From Anaerolineales bacterium UBA2181 (GTDB lineage Bacteria > Chloroflexota > Anaerolineae > Promineifilales > UBA4811), in NCBI GenBank assembly GCA_002328075.1, contig DCVT01000021.1:1-30359 (forward strand): 30,359 nt of DNA. Reading direction: 5' to 3'. Below, piece after piece: positions 18,089 through 25,594 of the stretch. The notes beneath the pieces were generated by a model that saw only the letters and a list, made by a program, of their open reading frames with translations, did not search any database and had not been told where the DNA came from. The first letter of the stretch is position 1. Every line of letters begins with the position of its first letter. Both the position numbers and the translations under genes were made by a program.

Positions 18089-21000
18089 TTACAGCTGTTC
18101 CAGAGCTAGACGATAAGCAGCCAACGCCTGGCCCAATTCACCCTGTCTCAGGTGCACATCACCGACCAAACGGCGCGCCCAGGTGTTCTCTGGTTGTGTC
18201 TGAAGCACCCGCTCCAGGTCTCCTAACACATAGGGCAACTCCCGCTCGGCCGTGACCAGCTCCTCGTATTGAATCAGAGCTTGGTCAACCGACTCGGCTT
18301 CTACCATCGCACGGGCCAGCACAAGACGTACCCCATAGTCGTCTGGCCGATGATCTATCTGCTTCTGGAGAGCAGAAACACGTTGCGTGACGTCCTCCAG
18401 GGTCTCCAATTGATCAGCAACCTCCCCGATTGGCTTTGACGGTTGCATGACTGGGGGCTCCTCCAACACGCGCGCGCGGATGACTTTCGGAGCCCCTTGG
18501 GCTGGACTTTCGACGGGCTCCGGCATTTCCAGTACGGTCGGTGAGGGTTGTTCGGCCTCCGTTTCGGCCGGGGGACTCGGCGCTTCTAGCGTCGGTGGCA
18601 TCGTGGGAGCTTGACCAACCTCAATCGCCGTTGCTTCCACCGGCCTCGGCGCTGGCTGCAGCGGCTGCCAGGGCGACGCCTCCGTTGGTCGAACTCGTGC
18701 TGGCACCTCGCCTGGCGGCCAGGATGGCAGTGCCGGTTCCATGGGCTCGGCACCCTCGGGTTCCTTTTCAGCCTCCTGCGCCGGCCATTCTGGCGACACA
18801 GGCTCTTCAGCTTCAGGCAACAGGGGCTTGGTGGCCTCCACCGTCGCCCCTGGCTCACCCAAGCCAGCTGACTGTGCTCGGACCGCTTCTTCCCTATCCA
18901 GTTCCTCCAGCAACCACGCGGGCAACTCGGGCTCAAGCAGTTCCGCCGCCGGCGCCAACCTTCCGGGCACATCTTTTGCCATCTCTGCCAGCCACGGCGG
19001 CAGTTCCGGCCCGGCCGCTTCTGCCATCGCTTCAGGCATCTCTTCCCCAATGGTTAGCCACCCTGGCATCTCAGGTTCAGCCCGTTCAACCCCCGATTCC
19101 GGGACACTGGGAGCTTTTTCCGCCAGTTCAGCCAACCACGGCGGCAGTTCCGCCTCCGCTATCTCGTCCATTGCCTCTGGTGCTTCGTGGGCCAACCATT
19201 CGGGCATATCGGGTTCAGCAAGGTCATCCGCCGGCTCCTCAGCCTTCTCCTCCCGCTCCATTTCTTGGATCAACCAGAACGGCAGTTCCGGTTCATAGGG
19301 TTCCCCTGCCGGCTCGGCAAAGTCGGGCACCAGAGCTTCCTCTGCCTGCGATTCCGGTAACCCGGTTTCGGCAAGCCTGGTCGCCAGCTCTGGAACCTCG
19401 GGAGATCTTTGCACCAGTTCGTCCAACCACGACGGCAGCTCAGGCTCTGGTAGCTCGGCGACCCCTTCCGGCAACGCTGCGGACTCCTCCACAAGCCAAT
19501 CCGGTAGCTCCGCTGCGGCCAGTTCTTCAAACTGTCCGGCAGGCTCCGGTACGCCGGCGGGTGACTCCTCCTGCACCCCCAGGATAGGAGGTGTGGGTAC
19601 CTCGTCTGAACCCAGGAGCCAATCCGGCAGAGCAACGTCCTCCACCGCCAAAGGTTGTTCAGGCAACTCGCCATCGCGCAGAGGACTCCAGGCTGCGACT
19701 TCTGGCGCCGGTTCCTCTGTGCTCCCTGGTGGCGCTGCCATCTCTGCGCCTTCCAGCCACCGAGACAGAACGTCGGGGACGGGCCGATCTTGCTGCAGCT
19801 CTGGTTGCCACCCCGAAACGGGGGCTTTTCCTACTTCTTCAACTGGCCTGGACAGGGGTTCCCGCAGCCAGTCTGGAAGCTCCATCTCTGACTCGACCGG
19901 CGCTGGCATTGGCTCGCGCAGCCAATCCGGAAGCGCCGGCTCCTCGGTTTCGGGGGTGGTTTCCGGCCTCAGGTCACGAAGCCAATCAGGCAGATCCTCC
20001 TCTTCCGCCCCTTCCAGCGGCGGAGCCGCCTGAACCTGCTTCTCTGCCCACGCGAGCCGCGTATCACCGAGCCATCCAGGCAGCGTTTCTTCAGGTTCAA
20101 CCGGCGGCTCTGCCATCGGTTCGGACGCGACGACCTGGGCCAATTCGCTCTCCACCCAGGCACTCTTGTCCGCTAGCCAAGGCGGTGACGCTGCCTCCGC
20201 GGCGTCCGTCTCGCTCACGGCCGCCAGCTCGGCCGGCGGCGCGCCCTTGAGGGCAGCAAGTCGTTCCAGCCAGACAATTGCCGCTCCAATGTCCTCCGGC
20301 ATCACGCCGAAATCCTCTGAGGTGCGCAGACCACCTATATCGGCCTTCGCGGCCGCTCCGGGCACCGTCACGTCGGCCGCATCTGGAGCAGGCTCGGGCA
20401 TGCCTGCCAGCCAGGCGGGTAAAACCAATTCCTCAGATTCAGGTTTGCGGTGCGCTGCCGACTCCCCGAAACCAGTCAACCAATCCGGCAATGACTCAGC
20501 CGGTTGCAGCGGACCAACCACCGGCAGTTCGCCCAGCGCTGATTCATCCGCCATCTCGGCAATCGCGTCAGCGAGTTCCTCGAACTGCCTGACCGACGGG
20601 CACTCCTCCGCAGACGCGAGATCCTTCGCCCACTCTGGAAGCTCTACTTGGTCAGGCACCACGTCGACCACGAGTTCCGACTCCGGTGGTGGCTCAGGTT
20701 CGGGACCGAGCTCAGGCGGTCGCTCGTCCAATGGCTGCTCTGCCTCCGGAGCCAGCATAGTCTCATCTGACGTGAGCCTATCCCGAACAGCCAGCTGTTC
20801 TAGCCATTCCAACACGCCCTCTTGGTCCGTCAGCCGACCTTCTTGTTCCTGATCAACCCCAGCGCCGGAGCGCTCGACATCGTGCAGGAGCGTGTGGAAC
20901 TCGCCCGCCGGTTCCGGCGACTCTGTTTCTGAATCATCCTCTGCCGTCGGCGGTGTGATAACCGTGCTCTCGGGTTCGAGCCCGGCAGGTTCAGCGGAAT

Positions 21001-22432
21001 GCGCATCGACCGGCGCCTGCTCCTTCAGATGCATTGCCAGCGGAACCTCGTCAGGCTGCATCACGGATTCTGGTTCACCAACCGGAGCTTGCGACTCTTC
21101 CATCACAGGCGCCGAGGGTGACTCGTCGCCCAATCTCGTTTGATCATGATCTTCATCGGTAGACTGGGGTAGTTGATGATTGGCATCACACGGCCCGGGT
21201 TCTGCATTCAAGTGTTCAGCCGCCTGCCCACTCGGCTCTACCAACTCAACCAGCTGTCCGGGTACCGGCTCCTGGTCATCGCTGTCGTAAACTGGCGGTT
21301 GTTCCACGGTTGGTGGTTGGAGTTCCGAATCAGCCGCGGGCCGTCGCTCGAGATGGCCAGCATCGCGCGACCCGGGGGCGGACAGCTCCTCAGGAGGCTC
21401 TTCGGCAGCCTCCCAGGCGAATTCCTCCCCCACCCCCATAGCTGCGCGCTCCTCCGCCGACACCATGTCTTGCAGCCAATCTGGCAGCGACTCGACTTCG
21501 CCGTCAAGGTCCAACGCCAGCGGTCCAGACTCCACGACGGCATCACCTTTGGAATATTCAGAGTCTAAATCGACCCCGGCGTCGGCGAGCAGAGGCTGCT
21601 CGCCATAACTGAGACCCAGTTCCTGTACCCATGCTGGGACAGCCATGATCTCATCCGGGGTCGGTGGAACATAATCAAGCCGGGTGACGCGCAGTTCGGC
21701 CGAGCTCGGAGCCACTTCAGCGCCGGTCAATTCCCGGGCTCTATACGGATCCACAGCCTCAACTCGCTGCACCGCAGTAGCCGCCTCGTCCTCCCGGCCG
21801 CTCGCAGCCCATATCTCATACAGGAGGCAATTCGCGTCCAAGCAATAGGGAAGCTTCTCCACCACTTTCAGAGAGACGTCCAGGGCTTCCACTCGCTGCT
21901 CGTCTTTCCACAAAGCTTCCCCCAAGAGCACTTGCAGATCGACGCGATCGGGCTTTTCGCTCAACTCCGATAAGAGTTCGCCCGCCGCCTGCGCGAAATC
22001 GCCACCCCGAAGATATTGCCGCGCTAGGGCGCCGCGCGTGAGCCGGACACGTTCGGGCTCCACTCCATCCCGTCGCACGTACAGTCGCTTCAGTTCAGCC
22101 TGGATGGACGCGTTGTTGGGCTGGGTTTCAAAGGCCAGCTCCATGTGCCCGACCGCCTGCACCAGGTCCCCATCCTCTTCGCCAGCAATCGCCAGGCCGA
22201 CGTGCGCCACAAAGTCGTCAGGCGCAACGCTCAACACGCGGTAAAAGATGTCGGTGGCATCGGCAAAGCGACGCTGCTCCAGCAGACCCTTGCCCAACAG
22301 CCGATACACAGCCAGGTTCTTGGCACGGTACCCCAGGAGGAACCGGCAGTGGGCAATCGCTTCCTCATTGCGCTCCGCCGCCAGTAGCTCTTCGATTTCG
22401 GCAATATACGTGCGTAGCTCTATTTCCGCCAT
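18089..22432 (-). CDS. large TPR protein with an acidic Pro-rich array of LPxWL motifs
   Basis: No named family recognised. The 1447 residues have three parts. Residues 1-235 are tetratricopeptide-like helices (EEAIAHCRFLL, AVYRLLGKGLLEQRRFADA, and VAPDDFVAHVGLAIA patterns). Residues about 265-1260 are acidic, proline-rich and probably disordered, carrying by eye at least sixteen strict [LM]PxWL copies and about five looser ones, spaced some 20-90 residues apart. Residues about 1336-1447 are again TPR-like and end the protein. No signal peptide or membrane helix is seen, so it should be cytoplasmic. The start is ATG 22432, with GAGGG seven bases upstream; an in-frame upstream ATG at 22513 precedes the promoter. 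A scaffold with many short docking motifs is my inference. It is upstream of ndk on the same strand. Confidence 0.8.
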   Translation of the reverse strand: MAEIELRTYIAEIEELLAAERNEEAIAHCRFLLGYRAKNLAVYRLLGKGLLEQRRFADATDIFYRVLSVAPDDFVAHVGLAIAGEEDGDLVQAVGHMELAFETQPNNASIQAELKRLYVRRDGVEPERVRLTRGALARQYLRGGDFAQAAGELLSELSEKPDRVDLQVLLGEALWKDEQRVEALDVSLKVVEKLPYCLDANCLLYEIWAASGREDEAATAVQRVEAVDPYRARELTGAEVAPSSAELRVTRLDYVPPTPDEIMAVPAWVQELGLSYGEQPLLADAGVDLDSEYSKGDAVVESGPLALDLDGEVESLPDWLQDMVSAEERAAMGVGEEFAWEAAEEPPEELSAPGSRDAGHLERRPAADSELQPPTVEQPPVYDSDDQEPVPGQLVELVEPSGQAAEHLNAEPGPCDANHQLPQSTDEDHDQTRLGDESPSAPVMEESQAPVGEPESVMQPDEVPLAMHLKEQAPVDAHSAEPAGLEPESTVITPPTAEDDSETESPEPAGEFHTLLHDVERSGAGVDQEQEGRLTDQEGVLEWLEQLAVRDRLTSDETMLAPEAEQPLDERPPELGPEPEPPPESELVVDVVPDQVELPEWAKDLASAEECPSVRQFEELADAIAEMADESALGELPVVGPLQPAESLPDWLTGFGESAAHRKPESEELVLPAWLAGMPEPAPDAADVTVPGAAAKADIGGLRTSEDFGVMPEDIGAAIVWLERLAALKGAPPAELAAVSETDAAEAASPPWLADKSAWVESELAQVVASEPMAEPPVEPEETLPGWLGDTRLAWAEKQVQAAPPLEGAEEEDLPDWLRDLRPETTPETEEPALPDWLREPMPAPVESEMELPDWLREPLSRPVEEVGKAPVSGWQPELQQDRPVPDVLSRWLEGAEMAAPPGSTEEPAPEVAAWSPLRDGELPEQPLAVEDVALPDWLLGSDEVPTPPILGVQEESPAGVPEPAGQFEELAAAELPDWLVEESAALPEGVAELPEPELPSWLDELVQRSPEVPELATRLAETGLPESQAEEALVPDFAEPAGEPYEPELPFWLIQEMEREEKAEEPADDLAEPDMPEWLAHEAPEAMDEIAEAELPPWLAELAEKAPSVPESGVERAEPEMPGWLTIGEEMPEAMAEAAGPELPPWLAEMAKDVPGRLAPAAELLEPELPAWLLEELDREEAVRAQSAGLGEPGATVEATKPLLPEAEEPVSPEWPAQEAEKEPEGAEPMEPALPSWPPGEVPARVRPTEASPWQPLQPAPRPVEATAIEVGQAPTMPPTLEAPSPPAETEAEQPSPTVLEMPEPVESPAQGAPKVIRARVLEEPPVMQPSKPIGEVADQLETLEDVTQRVSALQKQIDHRPDDYGVRLVLARAMVEAESVDQALIQYEELVTAERELPYVLGDLERVLQTQPENTWARRLVGDVHLRQGELGQALAAYRLALEQL
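18720..21640 (-). repeat. array of LPxWL short linear motifs within the TPR protein
   Basis: The coding sequence repeats a block reading (acidic stretch)-L-P-x-W-L-x-(E/D), with x most often D, P, A, S or G. Examples are LPDWLQDM, LPDWLRDL, LPDWLREP (twice), LPDWLVEE, LPSWLDEL, LPFWLIQE, MPEWLAHE, LPPWLAEL, LPPWLAEM and LPAWLLEE. Spacers are low-complexity E/P/A sequence and vary in length, so this is a motif array rather than a tandem DNA repeat. The biased composition also opens long antisense frames on the plus strand. Confidence 0.85.
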
Positions 22433-22451
22433 GGAACTGCCCTCTGACCAC

Positions 22452-22480
22452 ATTATGCTATGGTTTGGGTTTTTTGGCAA
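22452..22480 (-). promoter_or_regulatory. promoter of the TPR-ndk operon
   Basis: On the minus strand, TTGCCA (22475-22480) and CATAAT (22452-22457), each 5 of 6 consensus, are 17 bases apart. The start point is predicted near 22445, about a dozen bases before ATG 22432. It is divergent from the mtnA promoter. Confidence 0.75.
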
Positions 22481-22516
22481 GTGATAGGCTCTCCCTGGAT
22501 CGACGCTCCGCATCGA

Positions 22517-22526
22517 GGGGGGGGGG
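22517..22526 (+). repeat. G10 homopolymer between divergent promoters
   Basis: Ten consecutive G residues lie six bases upstream of the mtnA -35 box (22533) and 36 bases beyond the TPR promoter -35 box. Homopolymers of this length are prone to slippage in cells and to miscalling in assemblies. Confidence 0.9.
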
Positions 22527-22532
22527 TGCGCG

Positions 22533-22561
22533 TTGACAAGTACCGACCGCTATGCTACCAT
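22533..22561 (+). promoter_or_regulatory. promoter of mtnA and the sugar-nucleotide genes
   Basis: A perfect TTGACA (22533-22538) is followed after 17 bases by TACCAT (22556-22561, 4 of 6). The start point would be near 22568, upstream of the GTG at 22593 and its ribosome-binding site. This argues against the longer TTG start whose first codon is the -35 box itself. Confidence 0.65.
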
Positions 22562-22592
22562 CCAGCGGAACAGCGTTCAGGGAGAGGCCAGC

Positions 22593-23636
22593 GTGCGAGC
22601 CGTAGATTGGGACAAGGGGACCGTTCGACTCATCGACCAGCGAAGACTCCCATGGGAACTGGTGACGGCCGAGTACCGGGATCACGAGTCGCTGGCGCAG
22701 GCAGTATCCGACATGGTGGTTCGAGGTGCGCCGGCTATTGGAGTCACTGCCGGGTACGGAATGGCGCTGGCGGGCCTGCGCAGCCAGGCAAATTCGCTGG
22801 ATACGCTGCGCGCTGACCTGCGACAGGCGCTGGACGTTCTCGAGCACGCTCGGCCGACTGCCGTCAATCTGGCGTGGGCGTTGCAGCGCCAGTGGAGCGT
22901 GGCGGCGGACCCGACCTGGAAGACCCCAGACGATGTGCGTGCAGCGCTGATTCGCGAGGCGCACGCAATGGCCGATGAGGACATTGCCATCAATCGCCGC
23001 ATGGGACTGCACGGCGCGGAGCTGATCTCGGATGGTGACGTCATCCTTCACCACTGCAACACCGGAGCATTGGCTGCGGTGGACTATGGCACAGCACTGG
23101 GGGTTATTCGCACCGCCCATGAGCAGGGCAAGCGGCTGCACGTCTTGGTAGACGAAACTCGTCCCCGACTGCAGGGTGCCCGCTTGACTGCCTGGGAGTT
23201 GAAAAACCTGGGAATCCCTTTCGACATTATCGCGGACAGCGCAGCCGGCCACCTGATGCGGACGGGCCGGGTAGATTTGGTACTGGTGGGTGCCGACCGA
23301 ATTGCCGCCAATGGGGACGTTGCCAACAAGATCGGGACCTATACGATTGCGGTGCTGGCACGCGAATGCGGCGTCCCCTTTTACTCAGTGGCACCCTGCT
23401 CCACCATCGATCTGGCTTTGTCCGACGGAGACCAGATACCAATTGAGCAGCGTTCGGCCGAAGAGGTCCTCACGGTCCTGGGTCACCCGACGGCACCAGA
23501 GGGAGCCACCGCCCTGAACCCGGCCTTCGACGTGACCCCGTCTCGGTACCTGACGGCGGTGGTCACCGAGGTCGGCTTGGTCTACCCGCCGCTGGCCCGC
23601 AACCTGCGCCGGGCAATGTCAGGAGGCATCGAATGA
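22593..23636 (+). CDS. mtnA: S-methyl-5-thioribose-1-phosphate isomerase
   Basis: MtnA converts methylthioribose-1-phosphate to methylthioribulose-1-phosphate in methionine salvage. The eIF2B-alpha-like product has 347 residues. The motifs RGAPAIGVTAGYG, HHCNTGALA (with the conserved active-site cysteine) and VGADRIAANGDVANKIGTY (with the catalytic aspartate) are diagnostic. The start is GTG 22593, giving the family-typical N-terminus MRAVDWDKGTVRLIDQ with GGAGAGG just upstream; an upstream TTG at 22533 coincides with the -35 box. No other salvage genes (mtnB, mtnC, mtnP) are nearby. The stop overlaps the next gene's ATG (ATGA), so it is translationally coupled to a sugar nucleotidylyltransferase. 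Confidence 0.95.
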   Translation: MRAVDWDKGTVRLIDQRRLPWELVTAEYRDHESLAQAVSDMVVRGAPAIGVTAGYGMALAGLRSQANSLDTLRADLRQALDVLEHARPTAVNLAWALQRQWSVAADPTWKTPDDVRAALIREAHAMADEDIAINRRMGLHGAELISDGDVILHHCNTGALAAVDYGTALGVIRTAHEQGKRLHVLVDETRPRLQGARLTAWELKNLGIPFDIIADSAAGHLMRTGRVDLVLVGADRIAANGDVANKIGTYTIAVLARECGVPFYSVAPCSTIDLALSDGDQIPIEQRSAEEVLTVLGHPTAPEGATALNPAFDVTPSRYLTAVVTEVGLVYPPLARNLRRAMSGGIE

Positions 23637-24421
23637 GCGGCTCGCAGGCCATGCCAGTTGTGATCCTCTGCGGAGGCCAGGGTACTCGGATGGGTAGTGA
23701 TGGCCAGACCAAGAAGGAATTGGTTGACGTCGGTGGTCGGGCCATCATTTGGCATGTCATGCGCATCTTTGCGGCATACGGGCACACGCACTTTGTCCTC
23801 ACATTGGGCCATATGGCGCGTGAGATGAAACGGTACTTTCTAGAGTTGGACACGGCCACCCTGGATTTCACCCTCACACTGGGTTCGCCGGAGACCGCCG
23901 AGTTCCACTCTACCACTCGCGAGATCGGATGGCGGATCACCCTGGCCGACACCGGCTTGAGTACGGACAAGGCCGCCCGAATTCTGCGCGTGGCTCCATT
24001 TCTGGAGGGAGCGGATCGCTTTTTTGTCACCTACGGTGATGGAGTGGGAAACATCGATCTGGACGCGTTGGTGGCTTTCCACCACCAACACGGATGCCTG
24101 GCTACCATTACGGGCGTACATCCAGTCTCGCAATACGGCGTCGCCCAGGTAGATACGGAGGGCAGGGTCCTGGGATTCCAGGAAAAGCCGCAGCTGGATC
24201 ACTGGATCAACGGCGGCTTTATGCTGTTTGAGCGCGGGGTGCTTGATTATCTTCGGCGTGACAGCACCGACCTGGAACGAGTGACCCTCACTCAATTGGC
24301 GTACCACGGCCAACTCATGATGTATCGGCACGACGGGTTCTGGCGCTCCATGGACACCTTCAAGGAAGCCCAGGAACTCGACACCATCTGGCGCGAGTGC
24401 GCCCCGTGGAAGGTCTGGTAA
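23633..24421 (+). CDS. sugar-phosphate nucleotidylyltransferase, glucose-1-phosphate cytidylyltransferase-like
   Basis: This Rossmann-like nucleotidyltransferase probably activates a hexose-1-phosphate with CTP. Of 262 residues, the N-terminus has the GGQGTRM loop (14-20). The C-terminal stretch INGGFMLFERGVLDYL, GQLMMYRHDGFWRSMDT and APWKVW closely follows RfbF-type glucose-1-phosphate cytidylyltransferases. The usual RPKPM signature is altered to TKKEL (26-30): the catalytic lysine position seems kept (Lys28) but both flanking prolines are lost. GDGVGNIDLDAL is the metal-binding region. The start ATG 23633 overlaps the mtnA stop and has AGGAGG seven bases upstream. The partner epimerase/dehydratase begins inside its 3' end. 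CDP specificity is inferred; dTDP or UDP cannot be excluded. Confidence 0.8.
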   Translation: MSGSQAMPVVILCGGQGTRMGSDGQTKKELVDVGGRAIIWHVMRIFAAYGHTHFVLTLGHMAREMKRYFLELDTATLDFTLTLGSPETAEFHSTTREIGWRITLADTGLSTDKAARILRVAPFLEGADRFFVTYGDGVGNIDLDALVAFHHQHGCLATITGVHPVSQYGVAQVDTEGRVLGFQEKPQLDHWINGGFMLFERGVLDYLRRDSTDLERVTLTQLAYHGQLMMYRHDGFWRSMDTFKEAQELDTIWRECAPWKVW

Positions 24422-25392
24422 ACCAAACTGCAGCCGCTTTTGCCGGCCGGCGTGTAATGATCACCGGCGGGGCCGGGTTCATCGGTTCGCGACTGTGCAC
24501 GGCGCTATGCCAAGCCGGCGCGATGGTGGCAGTTGTTGAGCCACCCTCGGCCGACCTGAGACCCTTGGCGGCTGTGCTCCACCAGATGCAGCATCATCCA
24601 GTGGACATACGGGACGCGGCTGCGGTCCAAGCGGCGGTGATCGATAGTCAGCCCGAGTATGTTTTTCACCTGGCGGCCGTGGGCATCACCGATCCGTTTC
24701 TGCCCCTGGAACTAGCGCTGGCCGTCAACACGTACGGATCGCTCAACGTCTTTCGCGCCTGCTTCCAGTCCATGCCGACGGGATCGGTGCGCCGACTGGT
24801 GCACACGGGGACACCGTATGAATACGGAGAGGGAGCCCAGTGCGAACCCACGCCCATTAATCCGTATGCAGCCTCCAAAGCGGCCGCCTTTGCCATTGCC
24901 CGCATGTTTCACCGGACCCAATCCTGGCCCATCGTTACGGTCAGGCCGTTCCAGGTCTACGGTCCAGGCCAGCCGGCCGGCGCAGTGGTGCCGGCCGCCC
25001 TGGCGGCCGCACGGTCAGGTCAGCCCTTTCGGATGACCGGTGGTGAGCAGCGCCGCGATTTCATCTACGTGGACGACGTGGTGAGCGGTTTTCTCTTGGG
25101 CGCACTCCAGGGGGTAGCTGGTCGCAGCTATGACCTGGGCTGGGGGCACACCTACCCGGTCAAAGAGGTGATTCTCCGCCTTTTGGCTGGCCTGCCGGCC
25201 GGTATGCAACCACAATTCGGTGCCCTCCCGTACAGACCGGGCGAGAGCATGGAGCTGCAGGCCGACCCCGAGTCCGCGCTTCGCGACCTTGGCTGGACGC
25301 CCCAGGTCAATTTGACACAGGGCCTGGCGCTCACCATTGCCGCCTGCGAACCAGATCGTACTTGGGCATCTGGCACCACTTTCTCACGCTGA
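24397..25392 (+). CDS. NAD-dependent nucleotide-sugar epimerase/dehydratase (extended SDR)
   Basis: This extended short-chain dehydrogenase acts on an NDP-sugar. It has 331 residues. The NAD-binding glycine motif TGGAGFIGS is at about 23-31, VFHLAAVG is the conserved FHLAA strand, HTGTPYEYG carries the active-site Thr, and NPYAASKAAA gives the catalytic YxxxK. FIYVDDVV and the C-terminal substrate-binding lobe follow. The frame opens at GTG 24397, 25 bases inside the upstream gene; GTG 24406 is also possible, and neither has a clear ribosome-binding site. The partner makes a probable CDP-sugar, so a CDP-sugar 4,6-dehydratase or epimerase is plausible. The sequence does not fix the reaction. 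Confidence 0.8.
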   Translation: MRPVEGLVNQTAAAFAGRRVMITGGAGFIGSRLCTALCQAGAMVAVVEPPSADLRPLAAVLHQMQHHPVDIRDAAAVQAAVIDSQPEYVFHLAAVGITDPFLPLELALAVNTYGSLNVFRACFQSMPTGSVRRLVHTGTPYEYGEGAQCEPTPINPYAASKAAAFAIARMFHRTQSWPIVTVRPFQVYGPGQPAGAVVPAALAAARSGQPFRMTGGEQRRDFIYVDDVVSGFLLGALQGVAGRSYDLGWGHTYPVKEVILRLLAGLPAGMQPQFGALPYRPGESMELQADPESALRDLGWTPQVNLTQGLALTIAACEPDRTWASGTTFSR

Positions 25393-25594
25393 TTCTGGCT
25401 CGGTCTGCTGGTTTGTCGGCGTGAACCATATTTGGGTCCTGCCATCAAGGACGGCCGAAGCATTTCCCGCCACGGCGCTGGCCCCTTTGTCCAAAAGTTT
25501 GTTGGCACCGGTCACGAATGCCAGCCCCAAACCCGTGTGTGGGGCCGGGCTGACCCGAGAATCCGAACGATCTACGCCTTGATCAGGGTGGCCA
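25393..25594. other. convergent intergenic region, epimerase/sigma
   Basis: No gene is assigned. A hairpin GCCCCA/TGGGGC with a ten-base loop (within about 25525-25550) could act on either strand but lacks a T-run. A minus-strand frame in this gap contains GLGLAFVTGANKLLDKGAS and runs to a stop at 25384. It has no family match I can support and no ribosome-binding site. Confidence 0.35.

Noticed and set aside
18541..19587. Long plus-strand open frame (348 codons), and others around it, opposite the TPR gene
   Set aside because: They arise from the biased E/P/A/W-L composition of the minus-strand gene; their translation is Pro/Ala-rich low complexity with no start signals.
22533..22592. TTG 22533 as the mtnA start
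   Set aside because: This TTG is the first half of a perfect TTGACA -35 box; the GTG at 22593 has a ribosome-binding site and gives the family N-terminus.
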